The notes below the pieces were generated by a model, which was not told the origin of the DNA, made no database searches, and worked only from the letters and a program-made list of their open reading frames with translations. Positions 23,116 through 36,029 of a stretch of DNA of 64,000 nt are shown here, in pieces. Numbering within the stretch: position 1 is the stretch's first letter; every line of letters starts with the position of its first letter. The position numbers were made by a program, and so were the translations under genes. Source of the stretch: Lucinisca nassula (Eukaryota; Mollusca; Bivalvia; Lucinida; Lucinidae); assembly GCA_963580285.1 (NCBI GenBank), contig CAUZLF010000692.1:124001-188000 (forward strand), given 5' to 3'.

Positions 23116-26056
23116 TTAGCTCACCTGACCGAAGGTCATGGTGAGCTTTTGTGACAGTAAGATGTCCGGCGTCGTCGTGCGTCGTGCGTCGTCCGTCGTC
23201 CGTCGTGCGTCGTCCGTGCGTAAACTTTTTCTTGTGAACACACTAGAGGCCACAGTTTTGGTCCAATTATCATCAAACTTGCTCAGAATGATAATCATGA
23301 CAATATCTCGGTCAAGTTCGAATTTGGGTCATGTCGGGTAAAAAAGTAGGTCAGTAGGTCAAATCATAGAAAAACCTTGTGAACACTCGAGAGGCCACAA
23401 TTTTGGTCCAATCATCATCAAACTTGCTCAGAATGATCATTGTGACAATATTTTAGTGAAGTTTGAATATGGATCATGTCGGCTTAAAAAGTAGGTCAGC
23501 GGGTCAAATCATAGAAAAACCTTGTGAACACCCTAGAGGCCACAATTTTGGTCCAATCATAATCAAACTTGCTCAGAATGATCATCATGACAATATCTTG
23601 GTCAAGTTCGAATATGGGTCATGTCCGGTCAAAAAGTAGGTCAGTAGGTCAAATCATAGAAAAACCTTGTGAACACTCTGAAGGCCACTGTTTTGGTCCA
23701 ATTATCATGAAACTTGCTCAGAATGACCATTGTGACAATATTTCAGTCCAGTTCGAATATGGGTCATATCGGGTTAAAAAGTAGGTCAGCGGGTCAAATC
23801 ATATAAAAACCTTGTGAACACCCTAGGGGCCACAATTTTGGTCTAATCTTAATCAAACTTGCTCAGAATGATCATCATGACAATATCTCGGTCAAGTTTG
23901 AATATGGGTCAAATGGTTCCGGTCCGTTGCACATCTAGGTCACAGGAGCCAAAAACAGATTTTTTTCACCAAAAACTTAAAAAATCTTCTTCTCTGAAAC
24001 CACAAGGCCCAGGTCTTTGTTATTTGGTATGAAGCTTCATCTAGTGGACCCCTACCAAGATTGTTCAAATTATAGTGCTGGGGCCAAAAATGCCCCCGCA
24101 CGGGGGCCCTTTGGTTTTACATAGGCTTATATAGGGAAAATCTTTAAAAATCTTCTTCTCTGAAACCACAAGGCCCAGGACTTTGATATTTGGTATGAAG
24201 CTTCATCTAGTGGACCCCTACCAAGATTGTTCAAATTTGAGTGCTGGGACGAAAAATGCCCCCGCCACGGGGCCCTTTGGTTTTACATTGGCTTATATAG
24301 GGAAAATCTTTAAAAATCTTCTTCTCTGAAACCACAAGGCCCAGGTCTTTGATATTTGGTATGAAGCTTCATCTAGTGGACCCCTACCAAGATTGTTCAA
24401 ATTATAGTGCTGGGGCCAAAAATGCCCCCGCCCCAGGGCCCTTTGGTTTTACATAGGCTTATATAGGGAAAATCTTCAAAACTCTTCTACTCTGAAACCA
24501 CAAGGCCCAGGACTTTGATATTTGGTATGAAGCTTCATCTAGTGGACCCCTACCAAGATTGTTCAAATTATAGTGCTGGGACAAAAAATGCCCCCGCCAC
24601 GGGGCCCTTTGGTTTTACATTGGCTTATATAGGGAAAATCTTTAAAAATCTTCTTCTCTGAATCCACAAGGCCCAGGTCTTTGATATTTGGTATGAAGCT
24701 TCATCTAGTTGACCCCTACCAAGATTGTTCAAATTACAGTGCTGGGGCCAAAAATGCCCCCGCCCCGGGGCCCTTTGGTTTTACATAGGCTTATATAGGG
24801 AAAATCTTAAAAAATCTTCTTCTCTGAAACCACAAGGCCCAGGTCTTTGATATTTGGTATGAAGCTTCATCTAGTGGACCCCTACCAAGATTGTTCAAAT
24901 TTTAGTGCTGGGACAAAAAATGCCCCCGCCACGGGGCCCTTTGGTTTTACATGGGCTTATATAGGGAAAATCTTTAAAAATTTTCTTTTCTGAAACCACA
25001 AGGCCCAGGACTTTGATATTTGGTATGAAGCTTCATCTAGTGGACCCCTACCAAGATTGTTCAAATTATAGTGCTGGGACAAAAATGCCCCCGCCACGGG
25101 GCCCTTTGCTTTTACATTGGCTTATATAGGGAAAATTTTTAAAAATCTTCTTCTCTGAAACCACAAGGCCCAGGTCTTATATATTTGGTATGAAGCTTCA
25201 TCTAGTGGACCCCTACCAAGATTGTTCAAATTATAGTGCTGGGGCCAAAAATGCCCCCGCCACGGGGCCCTTTGGTTTTACATAGGCTTATATAGGGAAA
25301 ATCTTTAAAAATTTTCTTCTCTAAAACCACAAGGCCCAGGACTTTGATATTTGGTATGAAGCTTCATCTAGTGGACCCCTACCAAGATTGTTCCAATTTT
25401 AGTGCTGGGGCCAAAAATGCCCTGCCCCGGGGCCCTTTGGTTTTACATAGGCTTATATAGGGAAAATCTTTAAAAATCTTCTTCTCTGAAACCACAAGGC
25501 CCAGGACTTTGATATTTGGTATGAAGCTTCGTCTAGTGGACCCCTACCAAGATTGTTCAAATTATAGTGCTGGGACAAAAAATCCCCCCCTGCCACGGGG
25601 CCCTTTGGTTTTACATAGGCTTATATAGGGAAAATCTTTAAAAATCTTCTTCTCTGAAACCACAAGGCCCAGAACTTTGATATTTGGTATGAAGCTTCAT
25701 CTAGTGGACCCCTACCAAGATTGTTCAAACTATAGTGCTGGGGCAAAAAATGCCCCTGTCCCGGGGCCCTTTGATTTTACATAGGCTTATATAGGCAAAA
25801 TCTTTAAAAATCTTCTTCTCTGAAACCGCTAGGCCCAGGTCTTTGATATTTGATGTGTAGCTTCATCTAGTGGACCTTTGACAAGATTGTTCAAATTTTA
25901 GCCTTTGTTGATGTTTGGTATGAAGCTTCACCTTTACGACCTCCCTCAACATTATGTACATTAAAGCCCTGGGGCCAATAATGGCCCTCTCTGGGGCCCA
26001 CTTGTTACACTATGGATCAGGTGAGCGATCCAGGGCCATCATGGCCCTCTTGTTTT
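23116..26056. mobile_element. 2.9-kb AGCTCAC-ended element with two tandem arrays
   Basis: Opens with TTAGCTCACCTGACCGAAGG and ends with GGGCCATCATGGCCCTCTTG. After a GTCGTC-type microsatellite comes a first array of four units of about 180 bp (CACAATTTTGGTCCAATCAT). A second array of about eleven units of roughly 167 bp follows (GGTATGAAGCTTCATCTAGT, CCTACCAAGATTGTTCAAAT, GGGGCCCTTTGGTTTTACAT). It has no gene. The same ends and second array recur at 32280-35313 and 40923-42584, so this is one family of non-autonomous elements. Confidence 0.8.
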
Positions 26057-26265
26057 CTTTTTATTCATTTACAGACATGAGTATGTTTGGTGTAAATCCT
26101 TAGAAAGGATGGTGGCAGTGTTCAGGATTATGGATACTATATTTGAGTATTATGCTTATCACAGACTAAGGACTTTACCATATAAATGTAAACCTAAATA
26201 CACAGTCAACTAATTGTTTGTTGTACATTCATGAATTTGCAAGTAAAGTGAAATTATCATTAATT

Positions 26266-26467
26266 TTAACCCTTATCCTGCTGAATAAATAAATTGAGCC
26301 TCGTCAGTTCTCATTATCAACCAGTTACATTACATCAATATAATATAATCATTCAATTCACAAACTGAATGACAGTGTGGATCCTGATCAGATGGCTTCT
26401 TCAGAAGCCATCTGATCTGGATCTACACCGTTAATAAAAGTAGGGGTTTTCATGTTCAGTAGAATAA
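26266..26467. mobile_element. Hairpin MITE, ATCCTGATCAGATGGC family
   Basis: Left end TTAACCCTTATCCTGCTGAA, hairpin at about 26372-26440, and a decayed right end near TTCAGTAGAATAAG. Bases 26468-27309 hold no gene; a weak tRNA-like GTGGCGCAGTAAGTTAGA block lies near 27126. Confidence 0.65.
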
Positions 26468-27309
26468 GTAAAGTAAACTGAATGTACATGTAGATGCTAG
26501 TGTATATGTTAAAACCATTTACTGGTTAAAATACAACTTTTAAGCTTTTGAATTTTTAAAATACTACTTTGAAGCTTTTGAATTTCTAAAGCAATTATTA
26601 TAAAAGTATATGTACATGTTTATCATTATAAGCCTGGCAATGACGAACATTTTTCTTATTTGGTATGAGGCGATTCTAATGAGTACACACAGCATATATT
26701 GATAATATTGAACACCGAAAAGGTGTCCCACAGTTTTCTCCATTATGCCTCCTGGTATGGCACTTATAGTAACCATTCATGGCTCAAGCTATCGCTGTCT
26801 CGAACAAATTTTCTTGGTCCCAAAGGGGGTTAAAGCCATTAGAATGTGACTGTATATATACTTAAGAACAAAATTTATGTGTTCAAACATTTCCCCCATG
26901 AGGTAATTTGATAACAACATTTGAAAGTGAGTTACTTTGATCTATCATGTTGACCATCAAGAAATTCTATTTTCCAGGTTAAGATTAGTTCATACTAGAT
27001 TTTAAAATTTGTCATACACCCGTACAGTTCACTATTTCATTTATAAAACAGCTCTATCTGACGGGTCATGAAGGAAAAAATGAGATAAACACTGTTCCAT
27101 GAAAACTATTTTTTTGAGGAGCATTGTGGCGCAGTAAGTTAGACTATTGTTCCCGCACGGCTAGGTGCCGCAGCCATTGCCAGCGTGAGTGAATCCTACC
27201 ACCACACTGTTGGTACTTTCTCATTTCTTTACTATACAGTATACATGTATATGTTATTCTTACCTGACCCTTCACAGTGAAACTTGGGTAGACAGGGGAA
27301 AACCTTATT

Positions 27310-28101
27310 ATACCCGCTTTTTCGTACCGGAGTTGAGTGGGTGTCAGTCCGTCTCTGTACGTCTACCACGTTTCTTGTAAATGGATCTCCTCTGCAACCA
27401 CAGAAGTTACACTTTTGAAACTTTGCATGTGGATATTACATGGTATGTAGATGGCAGTGAGCTACATGTATTTTTTTGTGACCTTCACCCCAACATGGAC
27501 CCAAGGTCAAAGGTCAAAAAGTATGATTTTGCCATATCTCCTAAACTATTCGAGTTACACTTCTGAAACTTTGCTTATTGGATGGTCCTTGGAATATAGA
27601 ATAAATTACGCTACTTTTGGGATGACCTTGACCTCAACATGACCCCAAGGTCAGGGTCAAAAAGTATGCTTTTGCCATATCTTCTAAACTATTGGAGTTA
27701 CACTTCTGAAACTTTGCTTATTGGATGGCTCTTGGAATATAGAATATATTAGGCTACTTTTGGTGTGACCTCAACCTCAACATGACCCCAAGATCAAAGG
27801 TCAAAAAGTATTATTTAGCCATATCTTCTAAATTATTGGAGCTACACTTCTGAAACTTTGGTTATTGGGTGGCCCTTGGAATATAGAATAAATTGGGCTA
27901 CTTTTGGTGTGACCTTGACCTCAACCTGACCCCAAGGTCAAAGGTCAAAAAGTACTTTGCCATATCTTCTAAACTATAGGAATTACACTTATGAAACTTT
28001 GCTTATTAGTTAGAATGTTCTTTGCAACTTGTTTTAACTTACATGTAGTTTTGGCTAGCTAATACACAGTCATTAGTGTTATTCATAGAAAAAGCGGGTA
28101 T
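27310..28101. mobile_element. 0.8-kb element with 14-bp perfect TIRs
   Basis: Ends ATACCCGCTTTTTC and GAAAAAGCGGGTAT. Inside are about four direct units of roughly 130 bp carrying GCCATATCTTCTAAACTATT, TTGGAATATAGAATA and CCCCAAGGTCAAAGGTCAAA. Short frames inside are repeat shadows. Confidence 0.7.
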
Positions 28102-28225
28102 TTGCGATGGTTTACCATCGACTGCGCAATCTAGTTTTTCTGATTTCTGCTCTAAAATATGGAATGTGTGTACTTGAATTTTTTAAAAGTAATAGAATTA
28201 CAGTAAATTCTAAAGGTTTTCATTT

Positions 28226-30211
28226 TTAGCTCGCCTGTACGAAGTACATGGAGAGCTATTGTTTTCACCTCGGATGGCGTGCGCGTGTGCGTTCCCGTCA
28301 CACTGTGTTAAAGTTTTTCAAATGCTTATATCTCAACAGTCACTCATCACAGAGCACTCATATTTGGAACTTTAGTACCTGGGAGGGTCTTCTGATGTTC
28401 AAAGAGAACAGACCCCTGGGGTATGCCCCGGGGTGGGGCTTGGGTCAAAATCTAGAACACCTATGTAATACTGTGTTAAAGTTTTTGAAATGCTTATATC
28501 TCAGCAGTCACTCATCACAAAGCATTCATATTTACAACTTGAATACCTGGGAGTGTCATCTGAGATTCCAAGACAACACACCCCTGGGTTCATGCCTGGG
28601 AGTGGGGATGGGGTGGGGCTAGGGGTCAAAATCTAGGACAACTTTGTAATTTGTTGTATACCTTTCCCTTATGCTAACAAGTTATAGACAGAATTGGTTA
28701 TACATCAGCCAACCAAGTGACATTGGTTCGAGTGTAAAAGGGTGAAGGTCATGGTGACCTATATTTCATGGTCCAGTGATTTTGCCTTTTATCTTGAAGA
28801 CTATTTGTTGGAGAAATGACATACCTGGGATATTAGTTCCATGTGACACCAATATTGACCTGAAAATATTTGTAGGTCACTGTGACCTATATTTCATGGT
28901 TCAGTGAATTTGACTATTATCTCAAATACTATTTGATGGAGAAATGTCATAACTGGATTATTAGTTCCTTGTGACCCGATAATTGACTGCAAAAGATATC
29001 TAGGTCAGTGTGACCTATATTTCATGGCTCAGTGATTTTGCCTATTATCTCGAATACTATTTGATGCAGAAATGTCATACCTGGATTATAAGTTCCATGT
29101 GACCCGATAATTAACTAGGTCAGTGTGACGTATATTTCATGGTTCAGTGATTTTGTCTTATATCTCAAATACTTTTTGATGGAGAAATGTCATACCTGGG
29201 CTATTAGTTCCATGTGACCCCATGATTGACCTCAAAATATAGCTAGGTCAGTGTGACCTATATTTCATGGTTCAGTGATTTTGCCTATTAACTTGAATAT
29301 TATTTGATGGCTGGGTTATTAGTCCCATGTGACCCCATGCTTGACCTCAAAATATGCCTAGGTCACTGTGACCTATATTTCATGGTTCAGTGATTTTGTC
29401 TATTATCTTGAATACTATTTGATGAAGAAATGTTACACCTGGATTATTTATTCCATGTGACCTGATTATTGACCACAAAACTAATACAGGTCATTGTTAC
29501 CTATACATGTATTTCATGGCCCACTGATTTTCCCTATTATCTCTATTACTATTTGATGGAGAAATGTCATACCTGGGTTATTAGTTCCATGTGACCCCAT
29601 GATTTACCTCAAAATGTATCTAGGTCATTGTGGCCTATATTTCATGGTTCAGCGATTTGCCTATTATATTGAATACTTTTCCGTAGAGAAACATCATGCC
29701 TGGATTATTTATTCCATGTGACCCCATGATTGACCTCGAAATTATATCTTGGTCAGTGTGCCCAAAATGTCATGATTCAGTGACTCTGCCAAATTGAATA
29801 CTATTTTTTTTTTTTTTAGAAACTTCAGTCCTGAATTTTAAGTTCCATGTGACCAGATGATTGACATACAAATATATCTAGGTCAGTGTGACCTATTGAT
29901 TTTGCCTTATAATTCATACACATGGAGGCGGTTCTAACGTGTACCCACAATCTATATTTTAAGTTCCATGTGACCAGATGATTGACATAGAAATATATCT
30001 AGGTCAGTGTGACCTATTGATTTTGCCTTATAATTCATACACATTGTGATTCTGAAATGTAATATCTGGCATATATGTTCCATGTCACCTGATTACTGAC
30101 CTCAAAATGTATCTAGGTGTGTGTGACCTATATTTCATGGTTCAGTAATTTTACCTTATATCTTGAAGGCGCGAAACAGGCGAGCTATACTGTCTGGCGA
30201 CAGCTCTTGTT
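28226..30211. mobile_element. 2.0-kb AGCTCGCCTG-ended element with tandem array
   Basis: Opens with TTAGCTCGCCTGTACGAAG and closes with ACAGGCGAGCTATACTGTCT followed by GCTCTTGTTT. The interior has about nine units of roughly 175 bp with GTGTGACCTATATTTCATGG and TTAGTTCCATGTGACCC. It is a member of the wider AGCTCAC-ended group but with a different internal repeat. It has no gene. Confidence 0.7.
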
Positions 30212-30634
30212 TTTATTATTTTTATGGTAGTTTTCTTTGAGGTGTTTTAATGGTTAATCAGAAATGGTTGTTTTGGTTTTAACAGCACATCAACCCTTGT
30301 GGGTCATTTTGTGTGGTCTCCTAGAGAAAGTGAGAAAAAAGATAGAAGAGATAGTAGATGAGATGAAAGTAAGGACAAGGGAGAAAGAGAAACATTGAAG
30401 GGAAGTGTAGGAACAGAAGAATTGCTGCAAGTACAGAAGCCATCTGATCTGGATCTACACTGTTTGCAAAAGTAATTGATCAGCGGAATAAGGGTTAAGA
30501 TGATCTTCAAGGTATACTGAAGTTATAACTCCAGCCTATTTATAACATTGTTTATTGTTTTAACATGGTTTTGGATAAAACACTGTTTAAAAATGGTCAT
30601 TTTTCTGTTTTGTTTGGATCTTCTAGCATTGTTT

Positions 30635-31182
30635 TTAAAGGTGCATTATTGAGCTATCTGGAAAAAATGCTTCCAAAAATAAAATACATATAGCCGGTAT
30701 TTTTCTTTAAAACAATACAAATGAATGCATTTTATGCAAAAATGCGAACAATTATGATGACAGGTAAACAAGTTTGAGAGGGATTCCCTAACTAGGTTTC
30801 GAACACTAGTTAGATCTATTTTTATTTTGTGACAAAAATAGAATCCCCAAATATGATGTTATGCCACGTTCATTTTTGGCCTTGTTTGCTTAGGCCATGC
30901 CTGAATCGGAAAAAAATATGACACTGAATGCCATGCCATAAGTAACGACGCTCAGAGACGATACTGTCACCATGTATGTGTAAAGTGACAGATTTATTTT
31001 TAGAACAGAAATTCCGAACACATGTTCAGAGCGAAGGGTAAACATGAATGAAAACGACCATTTTCACAAAGTCCGGAAGCTGTTTTTGGCTCCAAAAGTG
31101 TACACATGACAAAGGAGTATGCATTGAAGATAAAAACCAGAAAAACATTTTGAGACCCGGTAGCTCAATAATGCACCTTTAA
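30635..31182. mobile_element. 548-bp MITE with perfect 22-bp TIRs
   Basis: The two ends are exact inverted copies; the left begins TTAAAGGTGCATTATTGAGC. The AT-rich interior shows no frame. Perfect TIRs suggest a younger insertion than its neighbours. Next to it, 31199-31318 is a separate hairpin with arms containing GGCCCAGTTACAG and CTGTAACTGGG around a GAGGCTGGAGGCCGAGG centre. Confidence 0.75.
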
Positions 31183-31473
31183 TACAATGTTATTAATCAA
31201 GTAATTTTGTTTTGGCCCAGTTACAGATCCAAGGTCTGCTGTATTGGTCTGAGGCTGGAGGCCGAGGCCAATACAGCTGAGCGAGGACCTGTAACTGGGA
31301 CAATACAAAATTAGTAGATTTTTGACATCAGTGTTAATACGGGTGACCTCCAAATACAGGATGGTCAATATAAAGACTGCAGTGTATAGTCTGTTTGATG
31401 GTCAACCTGCCAGATCAAAGTAATTCAGTACAACTGCATGTAAGTATTCATGTTTGCTGACATTCTGTTTCAG

Positions 31474-31583
31474 ATGTCAGTGTGGTTTGTACTGAGCAAG
31501 GGGAGGCGACTCTTAAGAAACTAGAAAGTCCATCTGTTCGTGTTTTCACAGACAATGGAAACTGCACATGTAACAATATAAAG
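31474..31583 (+). CDS. FAM185A: FAM185A-like protein, exon 2
   Basis: The acceptor is TTCTGTTTCAG at 31463-31473. The first two bases complete the codon left open by exon 1 and give Asp. The exon then encodes VSVVCTEQGEATLKKLES and ends in NGNCTCNNIK, followed by donor AAG|GTGAAA at 31584. The exon 1 to exon 2 junction restores the CDVQIPLKFD-type core of the family. It leaves phase 0. Its location just after two young MITEs shows how closely repeats crowd the exons. Confidence 0.8.
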
Positions 31584-31611
31584 GTGAAAAATATAGCTAC
31601 AGCTATAATGT

Positions 31612-32029
31612 ACAGTGAAATTCCACTATTAACCCTTGTCTTGCTGAATATTCATTTAAGCCATGCCCATTTCTGTCTATCAACCAATCAAATTACTTGA
31701 TGTAATTTATTGCTACAAATTCATAAATTGAATGCCAAACAGTGTAGATCCTGATCAGATGGCTTCTTCAGAAGCCATCTGATCTGGATTTACACTGTTT
31801 GCAAAGATAGGGGTTGTCGTGAACAGCAAGATAAGGGTTAAGACAATCAAAAATTAAGACTAATTCTTGTTTGAAAAGCTTGTTTACAAAGGTGCAGTTA
31901 TTCTGTCTTTTTGTTTTCGTACAATAGTGTCTTCTGGTCAGAGACCACCTTGGGGACTGTTCAAAAGTGGTCTTAAAGACCACTTTTGAACAGTTCCAAA
32001 TGTGGTCTTAATATAGGAATTTTACTGTA
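31612..32029. mobile_element. Hairpin MITE carrying a second MITE
   Basis: Outer ends TACAGTGAAATTCCACTATT and TAGGAATTTTACTGTA belong to the ACAGTGAAATTCC family. An inner element at 31629-31841 has TTAACCCTTGTCTTGCTGAA and its complement AAGATAAGGGTTAA as ends. It contains the GATCCTGATCAGATGGCTTC hairpin. The order of insertion is therefore fixed: inner after outer. Confidence 0.75.
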
Positions 32030-32279
32030 CCTAATTGAACTGCACACAAAGCCCCAGGTATGGGGGATAACTAAATATTATTTTTCTTATTTCTGCACGA
32101 AAACGTGTTGTGGGTTCTCATTCGAAGTGCCTTGCCAAGGCACTTCTAATGAATACCCACTGTATGTTTTCACCCAGAAATAAATATTGTCTTCTTTTCA
32201 GCTAGTTGCAAAAAGCACCTTATTTGGAGCTGTGGCACTTAAACCTACCATTAAACTGTGCACACACTGTTGACACTTT

Positions 32280-35200
32280 ATTAGCTCACCTGAGCCAAAG
32301 GCTCCAGGGAAGCTATTGTGATCGGACATTCGTCCGTCATCGTCCGTCCGGATGTCCGTCCACAATTCCTTTAAACTACATCTCCTCCTAAACCACTGAA
32401 CAGATTTTGATCAAACTTGGCAAAAATGATCTTTGGGTGGTCCTCTCTCAAAGGTGTTCAAAGAATTCCATTCCATGCAGAACTCTGGTTGCCATGGCAA
32501 CAAAAGGGAAAAATAAGAAAAAACCTTTAAAAATCTTCTTGTCTGAAACCAGAAGACCCAGGTCATTGATATTTGGTATGAAGCTTCATCTAGTGGACCT
32601 CTACCAAGATTGTTCAAACTATTGCCCTGGGGCCAAAAATGACCCCACCCCGGGCGTACTGGTTTTACATAGGCTTTTATAGGGAAAACCTTTAAAAATT
32701 TTCTTGTCTGAAACCAGAAGACCCAGGTCTTTGATATTTGGTATGAAGCTTCATCTAGTGGACCGTTACCAAGATTGTTCAAATTATAGCCCTGGGGCCG
32801 AAAATGCCCCCGCCCCGGGGCCCTTTGGTTTAACATATGCTAATATAGGGAAAATCTTTAAAAATCTTCTTCTCTGGAACCAGAAGGCCCAAGTCCTTGA
32901 TATTTGGTATGAAGCTTCATCTAGTGGACCTCTACTAAGATTGTTCAAATTATAGCCCTGGGGCCAAAAATGTCCCCACGCCAGGGCCCACTGGTTTTAC
33001 ATTGGCTTAATAGGGAAATCCTTTGAAAATCTTCTTGTCTGAAACCAGAAGGCCCAGGTCTTTGATATTTGGTATGAAGCTTCATCTAGTGGACCTCTAC
33101 CAAGATTGTTCAAATTATAGCCCTTGGGCCGAAAATGCCCCCTCCCCGGGGCCCTTTGGTTTTACATAGGCTGATATAGGGAAAATCTTTAAAAATCTTC
33201 TTCTCTGAAACCGCAAGGCCCAGGTCTTTGATATTTGGTATGATGCTTCATCTAGTGCACCTCTACCAAGATTGTTCAAATTATTGCCTTGAAGCCAAAA
33301 ATGGCCCCGCCCTGGAGCACACTGGTTTTACATAGGATTATATAGGGAAATCCTTTGAAAATCTTCTTGTCAGAAACCAGAAGGCCCAGGTCTTTGATAT
33401 TTGGTATGAAGCTTCATCTAGAGGACCTCTACCAAGATTGTTCAAATTAAGCCTGGAGGCCTAAAATGCCCCCGCCCCGGGGCCATTTGGTTTTACAAAG
33501 GCTTATATAGGGAAAATCTTTAAAAATCTTCTTCTCTGAAACTGCAAGGCCCAGGTCTTTGATATTTGGTATGAAGCTTCATCTAGTGGACCTCTACCAA
33601 GATTGTTCAAATTATAGCCCTGGGGCCAAAAATGTCCCCGCGCCAGGGCCCACTGGTTTTACATAGGCTTATATAGAGAAATCTGTTGAAAACCTTCTTG
33701 TCTGAAACCAGCAGGCCCAATTCTTTGATATTTGGTAAGAAGCTTCACCTAGTGGACCGCTATGAAGATTGTTCAAATTACAACCCTGGGGCCAAAAATA
33801 GCCCCATACTGGGGCCCACTGGTTTTACATAGGCTTATATAGGGAAATTGTTCAAATTATAGCCCTGTGGCCAAAAATGACCCCACACGGGGGCCCACTG
33901 GTTTAACATACATGTAGGCTTATATATGGAAAACCTTTAAAAATCTTCTTATCTGAAACCAGAAGGCCCAGGTCTTTGATATTTGGTATGAACGAAGCTT
34001 CATCTAGAGGACCTCTACCAAGATTGTTCAACTTATAGCCCTTGGGCCAAAAATGCCCCGCGCCGGTGCGCACTGGTTTTATGCAGGCTTATGATAGGGA
34101 AAACCTTTAAAAATCTTCTTGTCTGAAATCAGAAGGCCCAGGTCTTTGATATTTAGTATGAAGCTTCATCTAGTTGATCTCTACCAAGATTGTTCAAATT
34201 ATAGCCCTGGGGCCAAAAATGCCCCAAGCCAGGGCCCACTGGTTTTACATAGGCTTATATAGGGAAATTCTTTGAAAATCTTCTTGTCTGAAACCAGAAG
34301 GCCCAGGTCTTTGATATTTGGTATGAAGCTTCATCAAGTGGACCACTATGAAGATTGTTGAAATTATAGCGGTGGGGCCAAAAATGGCCTCACACGGGGA
34401 CCCACTGGTTTTACATAGGCTTATAAGGGATCGAAAATCTTGAAAAATCTTCTTGTCTGAAACCAGAAAGCCCAGGTCTTTGATATTTGATATGAAGCGT
34501 CATTTAGTTGCCCTCTACAAAGAATGTTCAAATTATAGCCCTGGGGCCAAAAATTCCCCCGTGCCGGGGCCCACTGGTTTTATGCAGGCTTCATCATAGT
34601 GCAGATTATATTTTTATTTTCTTTGGATGCATCGAGTCCATTGCGAGTAATTTGAAAATCGAGTACCGCTGAAATTGATGCTAGTGGGGGGGTGGGGGGG
34701 GGGGGGGGTGTGTGCATTCAGCCTTGCAGACAGCAGTGCTGTTTATGAAGAAACTCAGTGAAACCAATTATCCGGTTTTTATTCCAATATGTACTCTTTG
34801 CTTCCAAAGTTAACCTTTTTCATTTATTTTACGACACTGTAGCTGGTGTTTAGTGCTGTGTGGCGGCCATAAAACGTCTCCCCGTACTTCATCATAGTGC
34901 AGATTATATTTTTATTTTCTTTGGATGCATCGAGTTCATTGCGAGTAATTTGAAAATCAATGAAACCGAGTTTCCGGTTTTCATTCCAATATGTATTCTT
35001 TGCTTCCAAAGTTAACCTTTTTCATTTATTTTATGATAGGGAAATCTTTTAAAAATCTTCTTGTCTGAAACCAGAAGGCACAGCACAGGTCTTTGATATT
35101 TAGTATGAAGCTTCATCTAGTTGACCTCTACCAAGATTGTTCAAATTATAGCCCTGGGGCCAAAAATGGCCCCGCGCCGGGGCCCACTCGCTTTACATAG

Positions 35201-35313
35201 ACATATTAGGGAAAAACCTTAAAGTCTTGTCTCAAACAGGACACTGGGGCACGTGCAAAACTCTTAGCTCTTAGCTCTGGTGAGCGATATAGTACCATCA
35301 TGGTCCTCTTGTT
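32280..35313. mobile_element. 3.0-kb AGCTCAC-ended element, same array as 23116-26056
   Basis: Opens with TTAGCTCACCTGAGCCAAAG and ends with GTACCATCATGGTCCTCTTG. About 15 units of roughly 165 bp match the second array of the 23.1-kb element (GGTATGAAGCTTCATCTAGT). Between about 34590 and 35040 unrelated sequence interrupts the array. Within it a block with GCAGATTATATTTTTATTTT and GAGTAATTTGAAAATC occurs twice, with a G-run near 34686-34708. No gene. Confidence 0.75.
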
Positions 35314-35406
35314 CCGTTTAGAATGACAAGAGTTTTTTCCCCTACTTATAGGTCAAATGATGGTTCTGAATGGCAATCTGTCTGAGTTTAAAACATTGTG
35401 ATACAG

Positions 35407-35632
35407 ATATACATGTATGTGTGGCCTTGTGGATAAGAGCGCTGACTTTTAATCATTAGGTCTCTCACTGCTGTGGGTTCGAGCCTGACGTGGGTCATAT
35501 GTGAGACACCCGGTTCTGCAACGGAAGATCAGGTGGTTTTTCTCCCGATACTCTAGTTTTCGCCCACCTGATTAACGATTGGGTTGATATGAGTGAAATA
35601 ATCTTGAAAGGGCCATAAAACACAAATAAAAA
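35407..35632 (+). repeat. tRNA-headed SINE, family B
   Basis: The head has an A-box-like GGCCTTGTGGATAAGAGCGC and a B-box-like GGGTTCGAGCC about 50 bases later. The body contains TTCTGCAACGGAAGATCAGG and CACCTGATTAACGATTGG. The tail is A-rich (ACACAAATAAAAAAA). An older relative lies at 5290-5490. Confidence 0.7.
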
Positions 35633-35731
35633 AATACATGTATGTATCTGCATTTTATTACTTAGATACGCATATCTCATAGCTCCACGGGCCTTTGTGG
35701 CCTAGTGGTTAAGAAACACTATCTCTTAAAA

Positions 35732-36029
35732 CACTAGTCATTTGTAACCACTGCCCCCCACCCCCTCCCCCACCTACGGGGATAGGCAGGGGAAAGCGGG
35801 GCTAATGTGCGGGGTAGTTACCTTCTGTGTTCCCCCGCAGTGCTGGGTTAATGCGGGGATTTTTATATGCAAATATACCCCCAGTGGAATGAACTATTAT
35901 AAACAGCGGGGCTGTGACCTTCTGGAGGTCCCATGCATTGCAGGGTTTCTAGCGGGGCTGTGAAAAGTGAAAAGTCATTGGCCCGGTATCCCTGTAGGTG
36001 AGGGGGGAGTGGTTACAAATGACTGGTGC
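35732..36029. mobile_element. 298-bp MITE inside a SINE relic
   Basis: Ends are inverted copies of CACTAGTCATTTGTAACCAC. The interior is G/C-rich, with C-runs near 35755 and a repeated GGCGGGGCTGTGA-like motif. The sequence on its two sides (GCCTTTGTGGCCTAGTGGTTAAG at 35692, and TGTAGGTTCAAGGCTCCCTC near 36063) are the A-box and B-box parts of one tRNA-headed SINE, so the MITE split that SINE. 36230-37350 has no gene; 36480-36650 and 36780-36930 are two related copies of one repeat (TTTTGATCCCA, ATCAAAGTTTTCAGAACA). Confidence 0.65.

Noticed and set aside
23960..25860. CRISPR-like or satellite array
   Set aside because: The units are contiguous, about 167 bp, with no unique spacers, and sit inside an element with defined ends, in a eukaryotic genome.
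27120..27200. A tRNA gene near GTGGCGCAGTAAGTTAGA
   Set aside because: Only an A-box-like block is seen; no cloverleaf or B box can be drawn, so it is at most a SINE relic.
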